DNA of 64,000 nt from Gallibacterium faecale (GTDB lineage: Bacteria; Pseudomonadota; Gammaproteobacteria; Enterobacterales; Pasteurellaceae), in assembly GCF_027920745.1 (NCBI RefSeq), contig NZ_JAQIBB010000079.1, positions 7,623-71,622 of the forward strand. Reading direction: 5' to 3'. The position numbers and the translations under genes were made by a program. Below are positions 25,161 through 34,562 of this stretch, piece by piece. Every line of letters begins with the position of its first letter. The stretch's first letter is position 1. Under the pieces are notes generated by a model. That model did no database searches and was not told where the DNA came from. It was given only the letters and a program-made list of their open reading frames with translations.

Positions 25161-26651
25161 ATTTTTAATTATATTCGTAAACTCTTTCATAAAAGTAATA
25201 CGAAAGAGGAAACTATCCAGCCTGCTAGTCAACCCACAATCGAAACTAGCAAGAAAAAACAAACAGAAAGAAAGAAAACATCACAACGCAAAGCATCTTC
25301 TGCTGTGCATCGTTCACATATCCTAAAAGCTTCAGATTACGGTATTTATCCTCATCTTATCAGCCGTCAAGCTCTTCAAGTTATTGAAAAATTACAAAAT
25401 AATGGTTTTGAAGCCTACGTTGTTGGTGGCTGTTTACGTGATATTTTATTAGAGAAAACCCCTAAAGATTTTGATATTGCGACCAATGCACGTCCTGAAC
25501 AAATTCAGAAGATCTTTCAGCGTCAATGCCGGTTAGTTGGGCATCGTTTCCGCTTAGCGCATATTCTGTTTGGTAAAGAAATCATTGAAGTAGCAACTTT
25601 CCGTGCAGCACACGATACCGTGAATAATGATCAATTTGCTAAACAAAGTGCGGAAGGTATGTTATTGCGTGATAACGTATATGGTAATTTAGAAGATGAT
25701 GCTGCACGCCGTGATTTCACAGTGAACGCTTTTTATTACAATCCAAACAAAGATCAGTTATATGATTTCTTTAATGGCATTAAAGATTTACGTGCAGGCC
25801 GTTTAGTTTTAATTGGTGATCCTGTTCAACGTTATCAAGAAGATCCTGTGCGAATGCTACGTGCAATTCGCTTTATGGCAAAATTAGAAATGTTTTTAGA
25901 TAAACGTTGTGAACAACCAATCTATGAACTTGCACCATTACTACAAAATATCCCAGCAGCACGTTTATTCGATGAATCATTAAAATTACTACAAACTGGG
26001 CAAGGTGAAAAAACCTATCATCTCCTTTATAAATATCAATTATTCCAACAACTTTTCCCTGTATTAACGCCATTTTTCACTGAAAACGGCGATTCATTTA
26101 CTGAAAAGATGTTAATCAAAGCATTACGCTCAACGGATGAACGTATTGCAGACCATTTAAGAATTAATCCTGCCTTTTTATTTGCAGCATTCTTTTGGTA
26201 TCCGTTACGTGAACGAATTGAAATCTTAAAAAATGAAGGTGGTTTGAATAATTTTGATGCTTATTCTTTGGCAAGTAATGATTTACTCCATCTCGTCTGC
26301 CAACGCGTTGCTATTTTACGTCGTCATACCGCAACTATTCGCGATATTTGGTCATTACAACTGTTATTTACTAAACGCACCGGTAAACGTCCACAATTAA
26401 CCTTGGAACACCAAAAATTCCGTGCTGCTTATGACTTACTTGCTTTACGTGCTGAAATTGAGCATGGTGAAACGATCGAATTAGCAACATGGTGGTACGA
26501 ATATCAACAAAGTAATACTTCACAACGTAATGAATTAATCCAAATTCAACAAAAACGACAAGCTGAACATGGTGTGCCAAATAAACGCAAACCACGTCGT
26601 CGTTACCGTAACAATCGCAAGAAAAGACGCTTTAGTGAAAATAAACAATAA
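25161..26651 (+). CDS. pcnB: Poly(A) polymerase I, PcnB (predicted AUU start)
   Basis: Adds poly(A) tails to RNA 3' ends, promoting decay. The class II nucleotidyltransferase signature VVGGCLRDILL with the catalytic pair DFDIAT, and RRDFTVNAFYY, are intact; the C-terminus is strongly basic (KRKPRRRYR). The frame opens right after a TGA at 25155-25157 and has no ATG or GTG until 25305, inside conserved sequence. The codon series ATT TTT AAT TAT ATT CGT at 25161 matches the E. coli PcnB N-terminus, which also starts at AUU, and GAGGTG lies 4 nt upstream. From AUU the protein is 496 aa; from GTG it would lose 48 residues. Confidence 0.93.
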   Translation: MFNYIRKLFHKSNTKEETIQPASQPTIETSKKKQTERKKTSQRKASSAVHRSHILKASDYGIYPHLISRQALQVIEKLQNNGFEAYVVGGCLRDILLEKTPKDFDIATNARPEQIQKIFQRQCRLVGHRFRLAHILFGKEIIEVATFRAAHDTVNNDQFAKQSAEGMLLRDNVYGNLEDDAARRDFTVNAFYYNPNKDQLYDFFNGIKDLRAGRLVLIGDPVQRYQEDPVRMLRAIRFMAKLEMFLDKRCEQPIYELAPLLQNIPAARLFDESLKLLQTGQGEKTYHLLYKYQLFQQLFPVLTPFFTENGDSFTEKMLIKALRSTDERIADHLRINPAFLFAAFFWYPLRERIEILKNEGGLNNFDAYSLASNDLLHLVCQRVAILRRHTATIRDIWSLQLLFTKRTGKRPQLTLEHQKFRAAYDLLALRAEIEHGETIELATWWYEYQQSNTSQRNELIQIQQKRQAEHGVPNKRKPRRRYRNNRKKRRFSENKQ

Positions 26652-26654
26652 CTG

Positions 26655-27155
26655 ATGAATAATGTTTACATTGCTTTAGGCAGTAATCTCAATCAACCTA
26701 TTTTACAACTGACTACTGCCTTAGATTATTTACAACAGCAGCCCGCTATTCAACTTATTGCGGTCAGCCCGCTCTATTCTAGTAAACCGCTTGGTCCACA
26801 AGATCAGCCTGATTATGTAAATGCAGTTGCGCAAATACAGACCTCCCTTGAGCCGCTTGCGCTGCTTGACCTATTACAATCAGTTGAACAACAACAAGGG
26901 CGAATACGTTTACGCCGTTGGGGTGAACGCACACTCGATCTTGATATTTTGTTATTCAATCAGGAAATTATTGATACGGAACGTTTAACCGTACCGCATA
27001 AAGAGATGAAAAATCGGGAATTCGTCCTAATCCCGTTATTTGATATTGCACCACAACTGATACTGCCTGATGGTGAATCACTTGCCACCGCAGTAATGCC
27101 TTTTCGTCAGCATACGATGCAGAGAGTGGCACAATATCCACTCTCTCCTAAATAA
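26655..27155 (+). CDS. folK: HPPK, 6-hydroxymethyl-dihydropterin pyrophosphokinase, FolK
   Basis: Transfers pyrophosphate from ATP to hydroxymethyl-dihydropterin in folate synthesis. It is 166 aa (E. coli 159). The motif RWGERTLDLDILLF carries the metal-binding Asp pair, and YIALGSNL and VPHKEMKNREFVL are typical. It starts 3 nt after the pcnB stop with no separate ribosome site, suggesting coupling, and ends 2 nt from the convergent glnE stop with no terminator between. Confidence 0.95.
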   Translation: MNNVYIALGSNLNQPILQLTTALDYLQQQPAIQLIAVSPLYSSKPLGPQDQPDYVNAVAQIQTSLEPLALLDLLQSVEQQQGRIRLRRWGERTLDLDILLFNQEIIDTERLTVPHKEMKNREFVLIPLFDIAPQLILPDGESLATAVMPFRQHTMQRVAQYPLSPK

Positions 27156-27157
27156 CA

Positions 27158-30064
27158 TTAATCAAATAACTGTTGCCACACTTCACCAATAAAAGTACGC
27201 ATTTCAGCAAAAGGCATTTCTTCCACTACTGAATTTTTGCCAGCTAAATTTAAATGGTGAATGTGGTTGCGTAGTTCAACATAAATATCTGTTAAGCGTT
27301 GTCCAATTTCGGCTGAAATCACTTGGTATTTCACCATATCCTCAAAAATACGTACATTATCAGACCAAGTTGCCAATTCTGGGGTTGTTGGTGCATTTGC
27401 TAACATCAAATATTGTGCAATAAATTCAATATCGGTAATCCCGCCACGATCTTTCTTAATATCAAAGTAACCTGCTGGAGTATGCGATAAATGTTCATAC
27501 ATCTTTTCTCGCATTTCTCGCACATCGTTTTTTAAACGTTGTTGATCTTGAGCTGTCGATAACACGGCACGGCGAATTGAATTAAACTGCTGACGCATCA
27601 CTGTTTCTCCATATACTGCTCTTGCTCTGACTAAGGCTTGTTTCTCCCAAGTCCAAGCTTCATTTTGTTGGTAATCATGAAACGCATGAATTGAGCTGAC
27701 TAACAACCCTGCACTGCCTGAAGGACGCAATCGCATATCGACTTCATATAAAATCCCAGAATTTGTATTAATATTAAAGATACTATTAATCTTTTGTGCC
27801 AAGCGTAAATAAAACTGCCCACTATCAATACTACGTTTCCCCCCAACAGTTTGACCATTCGCCGGTGCATCATATAAAAATACTAAATCTAAATCTGATT
27901 TATACCCTAATTCAATGCCTCCAAGTTTTCCATAACCAACCACTAAGAACGATTTCTCATCACCTTGTAAATGATCCGGCGTACCAAAACGCTGTGTGAC
28001 TTGTCGCCATGCTAAATTAACGACACTCGCAATAATCGCTTCCGCTAAATAAGTTAAATGATCACTCACCTTCATGACAGGCAATGCACCTAAAATATCA
28101 GCAGCAGCAACACGTAATTGCGTTGCTAACTTAAATTGGCGCAGCACATCAATCATCTGTTCTTCATCTTCTTGTGGTACACGTAACAAATAATGTTCTA
28201 ATTCTGCTTGATACTGTGTAAATGGCGGTGGTGATAATAAGGTATTAGGATTTAATAACTCATCTAACAACAGTGGATAATCTGCAATCTGTCTTGCCAC
28301 AAAAGGCGAAGCACTACACAATTTCATTAATAATGTACGTGAATTTGGATTTTCACGTAGCAATTCCAAATAGGTAGTACGTGTTGCAATTCGGCCAATA
28401 ATTTCTAAAATCCGAGGAACTAATACTGCCGCTTGTTCCATTGCTAGCATTTCATCAATTAATACAGGTAACAACTGCTCTAATACATCCCGTCCTCGAA
28501 CACCAATAGATTTGCGTAAGATATCTTGTTTAAACTGCCAAAGATCTTCAGCAATTTTTTCCTGATTATCAATTGCCAATGAAGCTAATAACGTGGTCAC
28601 ATCTTGCAAATTAAAACTGATACCAAGAAAGTCCTGCCATTCACTTTCGGTCGCTTCATCTTTTTCATCTTCACTGCCAATCAAATGGTGGAACACTTCT
28701 CGCACATTTTGTTGGTGTTGAGTCAAAATTTGATAAAAACTTTGCCAATCATAAATTGGATACTCTAGCGTCACCACCTGCCCTTGTTGATTAAAATAAG
28801 TAAATGCACGGCAAGCTTCAACTAAGCGTTGTTTATCCTGTTCATTGGTTGGCAACAGTTGAGTTTGCTGATCATTAATCGCTTGTAATACATTCTCCAC
28901 TCGTCTTAAAAAGAGGTACGCTTGTGATAAATGGTTCGCTTCCAACTGTTTTAACAAGTCTAACTCGACTAATTTCGGTAAGATGGCTAATAACTCTCGT
29001 TGTTGTAAGCTCTTTTCACGTCCACCACGAATAAGTTGAAAAACTTGTACAATAAATTCAATTTCTCGGATTCCACCTGCGCCTAATTTAATATTATCAA
29101 CTAAACCACGCCGCCGAACTTCCGCATTAATCTTTTGCTTCATATCACGCAAGGACTGGATCGCACTAAAATCAATATAACGGCGATAAACAAATGGACG
29201 TAACAGTTGATTCAAATAGCGATGGTTAATATCGTTGCTATCTTCCCCCATAATCCGCGCTTTAATCATGGCATAACGCTCCCAATCTCGCCCTTGTTCT
29301 TGGTAATAATCTTCCATTGAAGCAAAACTGAGTGCTAATGCACCCGCATCACCAAACGGGCGTAAACGCATATCAACCCGATACACAAAGCCATCAATCG
29401 TTTGTTGTTCTAATGCTTTAATAAAACGTTGCCCTAAACGTACAAAGAATTGTCCATTATCAATACTTCGTCTTGCGCCTACGGTTTCACCGTGATCTGG
29501 ATAAGTAAAAATGAGATCAATATCTGATGAAAAATTCAGCTCTCTACCACCTAATTTTCCCATTCCTAAAATAATTAATTTTTGTGCTTCACCTTCCGAA
29601 TTCATTGGTGTTCCTAATTCGGCACATAACTTTTCATATAACCAATCTTTGGTCACAACAATAATCGCTTCAGCTAAAGCAGAAAGTTGACGGAAAATTT
29701 GTTCAACACTGGCTAAATTTAGGCTCTGACAAAAACTTAATTTTGCCATCTCATGATGACGAAAATGACGCAATATTTGATAAAGCTGAGTTTCATCTGT
29801 GATCTCTGCCAATTTTTCTCGTAAGCGTTGTTGATAATTATCGCAATCGGAAAATTGTGGTGGTGAAGCAAGCCATTGCTGAAATAAATTTGGATATTTA
29901 TGCAGTGTGTCCGCAACAAAATCAGAGAAATAGATTGCTATTGCTATCTGTTTTAATCCCGTTGGTAAAGCATTAATTTCAAGCGGAAGTGAATATTGTT
30001 GATCAAGATGGGCTGTTTGTAATAGATCGAATAAACGTTGTTGTTGTGTTGGCGAAAGTTGCAT
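27158..30064 (-). CDS. glnE: Glutamine synthetase adenylyltransferase/adenylyl-removing enzyme, GlnE
   Basis: Bifunctional enzyme that adds AMP to, or removes it from, the GlnA tyrosine in response to PII and glutamine. It is 968 aa (E. coli 946). It has two homologous nucleotidyltransferase domains: the N-terminal adenylyl-removase with GMGKLGGRELNFSSDIDLIF and the C-terminal transferase with GYGKLGGIELGYKSDLDLVF. Its substrate GlnA in this window keeps the target Tyr. The ATG follows AAGGAT. It is the last gene of the minus-strand run from mtn, with a palindrome just upstream of its start. Confidence 0.97.
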   Translation of the reverse strand: MQLSPTQQQRLFDLLQTAHLDQQYSLPLEINALPTGLKQIAIAIYFSDFVADTLHKYPNLFQQWLASPPQFSDCDNYQQRLREKLAEITDETQLYQILRHFRHHEMAKLSFCQSLNLASVEQIFRQLSALAEAIIVVTKDWLYEKLCAELGTPMNSEGEAQKLIILGMGKLGGRELNFSSDIDLIFTYPDHGETVGARRSIDNGQFFVRLGQRFIKALEQQTIDGFVYRVDMRLRPFGDAGALALSFASMEDYYQEQGRDWERYAMIKARIMGEDSNDINHRYLNQLLRPFVYRRYIDFSAIQSLRDMKQKINAEVRRRGLVDNIKLGAGGIREIEFIVQVFQLIRGGREKSLQQRELLAILPKLVELDLLKQLEANHLSQAYLFLRRVENVLQAINDQQTQLLPTNEQDKQRLVEACRAFTYFNQQGQVVTLEYPIYDWQSFYQILTQHQQNVREVFHHLIGSEDEKDEATESEWQDFLGISFNLQDVTTLLASLAIDNQEKIAEDLWQFKQDILRKSIGVRGRDVLEQLLPVLIDEMLAMEQAAVLVPRILEIIGRIATRTTYLELLRENPNSRTLLMKLCSASPFVARQIADYPLLLDELLNPNTLLSPPPFTQYQAELEHYLLRVPQEDEEQMIDVLRQFKLATQLRVAAADILGALPVMKVSDHLTYLAEAIIASVVNLAWRQVTQRFGTPDHLQGDEKSFLVVGYGKLGGIELGYKSDLDLVFLYDAPANGQTVGGKRSIDSGQFYLRLAQKINSIFNINTNSGILYEVDMRLRPSGSAGLLVSSIHAFHDYQQNEAWTWEKQALVRARAVYGETVMRQQFNSIRRAVLSTAQDQQRLKNDVREMREKMYEHLSHTPAGYFDIKKDRGGITDIEFIAQYLMLANAPTTPELATWSDNVRIFEDMVKYQVISAEIGQRLTDIYVELRNHIHHLNLAGKNSVVEEMPFAEMRTFIGEVWQQLFD

Positions 30065-30082
30065 AAGCGAATCCTTATTTTG

Positions 30083-30105
30083 CTCGGCAGTGCTCCACTG
30101 CCGAG
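30083..30105. repeat. Palindrome between mtn and glnE
   Basis: CTCGGCAGTG / CACTGCCGAG, 10-bp perfect arms with a 3-nt loop, lies 18 nt upstream of the glnE start. No T-run follows on either strand, so it is not a classical terminator; it could be a processing, stability or weak termination element in the mtn-glnE transcript. Confidence 0.7.
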
Positions 30106-30121
30106 AGAGAAATCATGGCTA

Positions 30122-30817
30122 TTAATTTACCAATTTTTCTAAGGTCGCTAAAACAATTTGTGAAGAATGTTTGACGGCTGTCGGTAAAAATTCATCAAAA
30201 GAGATATGAGATTCTTTATCTGCCACATCAGAAATTGCACGAATCACCACAAACGGTACTTTAAAAGCATAACAAATATGTGCAATGGCTGCGGCTTCCA
30301 TTTCTACTGCGGCAACAGTTGGAAAATCTTGACGAATACGTGCTATTGCCTCAATACCATTGATAAATTGATCACCTGAACAAATCAAGCCAGTCACTGC
30401 GTGTTGCCCCTGCTCTTCCACAACTGTTGCTACCACATCAATTAACTTCTGATCGGCAACAAATTTCTCTGGACAAGCTGGTAGCTGCCCTTTGGCATAA
30501 CCAAATGCGGTCACATCTGCATCATGGTAACAAACCAGATCTGAAATGATAATATCGCCAATATTGAGTTCTGGATCTAAACCACCCGCTGATCCAGTAT
30601 TGATAATACAATCTGGCTGACAAGTTAAAATTAATGCTGTTGTTCCCATCGCTGCAGCACTTTTACCAATCCCAGATTTCAATAATGCCACATCATGTTG
30701 ACCAATTTTTCCTTCATAAATCGTACAAGTCGCTAACTGCTTTTCTTGTTTGTCTTGCATTAAACCTTGTAAAATTTCAACTTCTTGTGCCATTGCACCA
30801 ACAATTCCGATTTTCAT
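30122..30817 (-). CDS. mtnN: 5'-methylthioadenosine/S-adenosylhomocysteine nucleosidase, MtnN (Pfs)
   Basis: Cleaves adenine from MTA and SAH, recycling methionine and making the precursor step for LuxS-type autoinducer synthesis. It is 231 aa (E. coli 232). The catalytic and ligand residues lie in GIVGAMAQEVE, NTGSAGGL, AVEMEAAAIAH and RAISDVAD (catalytic Asp). The start overlaps the stop of the upstream DsbA-like gene by 4 nt, so translation is coupled. Confidence 0.96.
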   Translation of the reverse strand: MKIGIVGAMAQEVEILQGLMQDKQEKQLATCTIYEGKIGQHDVALLKSGIGKSAAAMGTTALILTCQPDCIINTGSAGGLDPELNIGDIIISDLVCYHDADVTAFGYAKGQLPACPEKFVADQKLIDVVATVVEEQGQHAVTGLICSGDQFINGIEAIARIRQDFPTVAAVEMEAAAIAHICYAFKVPFVVIRAISDVADKESHISFDEFLPTAVKHSSQIVLATLEKLVN

Positions 30818-31482
30818 TTATGTCCTCGTTGTTCTTGTAAAAGTTTATCTGTGAGAGAATCTAAAACGGCCATAGTGTAATCATCATTATAGAGCGTACT
30901 TTCTGTTAAAACATAACGTCCACCAACCGCAACAAAAGGCAAGGTAAAGACCCCATATTTTTTAGTGTCAGCAATCGCTTTCTGTACTTTACTTTCTGTC
31001 ACAGGTGAATTTAATAACTCTGAAAAGGCATTGATATTGACTTTCTTGCGCTCTAACCACTGTTGTAGAAATTCGCCACGTCCTTTACGATTTTGGTCAA
31101 ATTTCAATTCTGCTGTATCAAAAATAAATAGATCAGCAAGATCCGGACGACCTAGGTTTTCTAACGCATAATATACAGACGCAGAATAATGTCCTGTATC
31201 CGTTGCCGCTGGAATCCATTCAATATCAACATCATTCGGATTCATACGCTTATATAAACTTAAATTATCCGCTGCCATTAAACAAATACGACATTCATAG
31301 GCAAAGAAAAATTTAATTTTGACCTTTTTCTCTGGTAAAGGCGCTTCCTGTAATGGTTTTTTATAGGAAAAATAATCCTTACCATCCTTAAAAATAGGTA
31401 ATTGTTCGGCGTAACTAGTTGATAATACAACACTTAGCCAAGCTAACCCCAAAAAACGTATCACAAATCTTATCCGATTCAT
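30814..31482 (-). CDS. DsbA-like periplasmic thiol-disulfide oxidoreductase
   Basis: 222-residue exported protein. An N-terminal signal sequence (hydrophobic 6-20, likely cut after SYA near residue 25) is followed by a thioredoxin fold with redox site Cys64-Arg-Ile-Cys67 in FFFAYECRIC, and a cis-proline loop GVFTLPFVAVGG. The length and helical insert are DsbA-like, but the CRIC dipeptide differs from the CPHC of classical DsbA, so a different redox potential or partner is likely. It lies between recJ (3 nt away) and mtn (4-nt overlap), with dsbC two genes upstream; the same neighbourhood occurs in Haemophilus. The precise substrate is unknown. Confidence 0.85.
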   Translation of the reverse strand: MNRIRFVIRFLGLAWLSVVLSTSYAEQLPIFKDGKDYFSYKKPLQEAPLPEKKVKIKFFFAYECRICLMAADNLSLYKRMNPNDVDIEWIPAATDTGHYSASVYYALENLGRPDLADLFIFDTAELKFDQNRKGRGEFLQQWLERKKVNINAFSELLNSPVTESKVQKAIADTKKYGVFTLPFVAVGGRYVLTESTLYNDDYTMAVLDSLTDKLLQEQRGHK

Positions 31483-31485
31483 TGC

Positions 31486-33204
31486 TTATCCTAACGCTTC
31501 TATATAATTGACTAATAATTGTACTTGTCTATTTCCCCGATATTCATTGACCGCTAGGTGGTAAACCATTCTAGCTGATTTAATTGATAAATCTGGATAT
31601 AAGCGAGTATCTACATTAAATTGAATGGCATCAAACATATTACCCCCGGTAATAGGCTCTACCAACATTTTTAAATGTTTTTCTCCTACAATACGTTGCT
31701 GTAAGATACGAAATTCTCCATCAAATTGCGGCTCAGGAAAATGCTGTCCCCAAGGGCCAGCAAATTGTAATTTCTCTGCCGTTTCAACATTCATCTGTTG
31801 TGACACTAACTCACCATCTGTATAAATCACACCTTGTAATGATTTTTCATCTAACCATGCTTTTGCATATTGATTAAATAACTGTTGAAACTTAGTGAAA
31901 TACTGTTCATGAATACTCAAACCAGCCGCCATCGCGTGGCCACCAAACTTAATAATGATTTCAGGGTGTTGACTATGAATATACTCTAATAAATCTCGAA
32001 TATGTAACCCTTCAATAGAACGGGCTGATCCACGTAAAATCCCTTCCTCTTCCTGGGCAAATACTGCTGTTGGCCGATGAAATTGATCTTTCATTCTTGC
32101 TGCTAAAATTCCCAATACCCCTTGATGCCAATCAGGTTGATATAACGCTATCGCAAATGTATCTTGTTGATAGACGTGTTTTAATTCACGTAAGAAATGT
32201 AAAGCCTCTTGCTTCATTCCGGTTTCAATTTCTTTACGCGTTTGATTCAAACTATCCAGCTCCAGGGCCAAAGCACGTGCTTGCTCCATACTTTCCGCCA
32301 ACAACAACTCAACCCCAATCGACATATTATCGATACGCCCAGCAGCGTTCAAACGTGGTGCAACTGAGAACCCTAAATTACTCGCCACAACTTGAGAAAT
32401 CTCTAAATTAGCAACTTCAATTAATGCTCTGATTCCACAATGGCAACGTTCAGCACGAATTCTCGCTAAACCCTGTGAAACCAAAATACGATTATTGTAA
32501 TCTAATGGCACGACATCAGCGACGGTGCCTAATGCAACTAAGTCCAATAACTCGGCAAAATTTGGTTCTTGTTTATCAGCAAAAAGCCCTTGATCACGAA
32601 ATGCGGCACGCAACGCTACCATTAAGTAAAACGCAACACCAACACCCGCTAAATATTTAGATGGAAAACCGCAATCACGTAAATTTGGATTTACAATCAC
32701 ATCAGCCTCAGGTAATTGTTCGCCTGGTAAGTGATGATCTGTCACAATCACTTTAATTTGATGCTGCTTCAAATAAGTAATTCCCTCAAATGAAGAGACA
32801 CCATTATCCACAGTAATCACCAAATCAGCTTGTCTTGCCAGTACTTGTTCAGCGACTGAAACGCTTAAACCATACCCTTGTTCAAAGCGATCCGGTACTA
32901 AATAATCAACAAATTGAAATCCTAATTGACGCAATGCAAACACAGTTAACGCAATACTTGTAGCACCATCTGCATCAAAATCTCCGACAATAACAATTTT
33001 TTGCTGCTGTTGATAGGCTTGAATTAGTAAGGTGGTTGCCTGCTCTAAATGAGTAAGCAACGCAGGAGGTAACATAAATTTTAAAGCATAGTTCAGATGT
33101 TGGTCTGTTGTGATCCCTCTGCTTCGGTAAATACGATCCAATAAAGGATCATGACTTACCGCAATTCCATCAGATAATGCTCTCCTTTCAATTTTTTTGA
33201 TCAC
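31486..33204 (-). CDS. recJ: Single-stranded-DNA-specific 5'-3' exonuclease RecJ
   Basis: Processive 5'-3' exonuclease used in RecF recombination, mismatch and base-excision repair. It is 572 aa (E. coli 577). DHH phosphoesterase motifs are visible: VGDFDADGATS, VTVDNG, VTDHHLPG and a C-terminal DHHA1 motif FGGHAMAAG. The start codon is GTG with AAAGG upstream. It sits between dsbC and the DsbA-like gene, where E. coli has dsbC-recJ. Confidence 0.96.
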   Translation of the reverse strand: MIKKIERRALSDGIAVSHDPLLDRIYRSRGITTDQHLNYALKFMLPPALLTHLEQATTLLIQAYQQQQKIVIVGDFDADGATSIALTVFALRQLGFQFVDYLVPDRFEQGYGLSVSVAEQVLARQADLVITVDNGVSSFEGITYLKQHQIKVIVTDHHLPGEQLPEADVIVNPNLRDCGFPSKYLAGVGVAFYLMVALRAAFRDQGLFADKQEPNFAELLDLVALGTVADVVPLDYNNRILVSQGLARIRAERCHCGIRALIEVANLEISQVVASNLGFSVAPRLNAAGRIDNMSIGVELLLAESMEQARALALELDSLNQTRKEIETGMKQEALHFLRELKHVYQQDTFAIALYQPDWHQGVLGILAARMKDQFHRPTAVFAQEEEGILRGSARSIEGLHIRDLLEYIHSQHPEIIIKFGGHAMAAGLSIHEQYFTKFQQLFNQYAKAWLDEKSLQGVIYTDGELVSQQMNVETAEKLQFAGPWGQHFPEPQFDGEFRILQQRIVGEKHLKMLVEPITGGNMFDAIQFNVDTRLYPDLSIKSARMVYHLAVNEYRGNRQVQLLVNYIEALG

Positions 33205-33280
33205 AACAACAACCTTTTTCTATTACAACTTCAACAACAATATTTTTATACCAACATCACCTATTATAATGCGAAATAAC

Positions 33281-33967
33281 TTATGGCTCTTGTAATATCT
33301 GCAATAATTCTTTCGGTGGAACGTATCCGCCTAATAATTCACCATTTGGTAAGATAATACTTGGTGTTCCATTTACCCCATATTGCAGACCTAATTGATA
33401 ATGCTTCGCCACCATTTGTGGTGTTTTTAACTCTTTCGGTGGATTGCCTTTTTCAGCCTCGTCTAAAGCAAAAGCAGGATCTTTGGCAGTCCAAATACTC
33501 TCCATTTGTTGAGCAACTTGTCCACCTAATCCACCACGTGGAAAGGCTAAATAACGCACAGTAATACCAAGATCGTTATAGTCTTTCATCTGTTCATGCA
33601 ACAAATGGCAGTAATGACAGGTAATATCCATAAACACAGTAACAACATATTTCTCATTTTTTGCAGGATATACAATCATCTGTTTAGAAAGTTTTTCAAC
33701 CTGATCAAACAGTAATTTATTTGACATATTTACTGGTCCTTTATCAGTAATTTGGTAAAGATTGCCATATAACACATACTTACCATCTTCTGATACATAA
33801 ACAATTCCTTTATCAGTCACAGCTGTCTTAATTCCTGCTAATGGCGAAGGCGTAATTTGTACCTCCTTTACCCCTAATTTTTTTAATTCTGAGGTAATTT
33901 GTGCATCATCGGCTAATGCAGCAGTGGTTGTCATTGCAAGTAATAGAGCTAGAGCACTTTTCTTCAT
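33281..33967 (-). CDS. dsbC: Thiol:disulfide interchange protein DsbC
   Basis: Periplasmic disulfide isomerase. It has a signal peptide of about 19 residues (cut after ALA), an N-terminal dimerisation domain and a C-terminal thioredoxin domain with redox site CHYC in MDITCHYCHLL and cis-proline loop NGTPSIIL. It is 228 aa (E. coli 236). AAAGGAT precedes the ATG. It begins 3 nt after the rnhB stop and so may be read from the lpx cluster, with 76 nt to recJ downstream. Confidence 0.95.
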   Translation of the reverse strand: MKKSALALLLAMTTTAALADDAQITSELKKLGVKEVQITPSPLAGIKTAVTDKGIVYVSEDGKYVLYGNLYQITDKGPVNMSNKLLFDQVEKLSKQMIVYPAKNEKYVVTVFMDITCHYCHLLHEQMKDYNDLGITVRYLAFPRGGLGGQVAQQMESIWTAKDPAFALDEAEKGNPPKELKTPQMVAKHYQLGLQYGVNGTPSIILPNGELLGGYVPPKELLQILQEP

Positions 33968-33970
33968 AAT

Positions 33971-34561
33971 TTATCCTTTTATATATTGTTTTACAGGCGC
34001 AAAACTTTTACGGTGTTCAGGCAAAATACCATATTTTGCCAAATTTTCTAGGTGCAAGGCCGTCGGATAGCCTTTATGTCGATCAAAACCATACTCTGGG
34101 TATCTTTGATGTAACTCGATCATCTCTTGATCTCGGGCCACTTTCGCCAAAATCGAGGCTGCGCTAATCTCTGCAACTAAACTATCGCCTTTCACCACAG
34201 CCTGTGCTGCAATCCCCAAATCTTTTGGAATACGATTACCATCAATCAAGACAAAATCTGGCTGAATATGTAATCCTTGTACTGCACGACACATCGCTAA
34301 CATTGTTGCTTGCAAAATATTAATTTGATCAATTTCATTAGCTTCAGCTCTGCCTAAACTCCAAGCTAAAGCCTTTTCTTTAATCTCTTCCGCTAATATT
34401 AAACGTTTCTTTTCTGATAATTTTTTTGAATCAGCTAAACCTTGAATCGGTTTATTCGGATCAAGAATCACTGCCGCCGTAACTACCGCACCAATCAGTG
34501 GACCTCGCCCCACTTCATCCACACCTGCAATCAGGTTAGCGGGTGGATAAATAAATTCCAT
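33971..34561 (-). CDS. rnhB: Ribonuclease HII, RnhB
   Basis: Cleaves the RNA strand of RNA-DNA hybrids and single ribonucleotides in DNA. The start MEFIYPPANLIAGVDEVGRG follows GAGGA and gives 196 aa (E. coli 198). Catalytic residues lie in GVDEVGRGPLIG (Asp, Glu), LIDGNRIP (Asp) and ISAASILAKVARD (Asp). It follows lpxB by 1 nt. In E. coli dnaE comes next; here it is dsbC. Confidence 0.96.
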   Translation of the reverse strand: MEFIYPPANLIAGVDEVGRGPLIGAVVTAAVILDPNKPIQGLADSKKLSEKKRLILAEEIKEKALAWSLGRAEANEIDQINILQATMLAMCRAVQGLHIQPDFVLIDGNRIPKDLGIAAQAVVKGDSLVAEISAASILAKVARDQEMIELHQRYPEYGFDRHKGYPTALHLENLAKYGILPEHRKSFAPVKQYIKG

Positions 34562-34562
34562 C

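Noticed and set aside
25305..25307. GTG as the pcnB start codon
   Set aside because: It has no ribosome site and would drop 48 residues that align with the E. coli N-terminus; the AUU at 25161 explains both.
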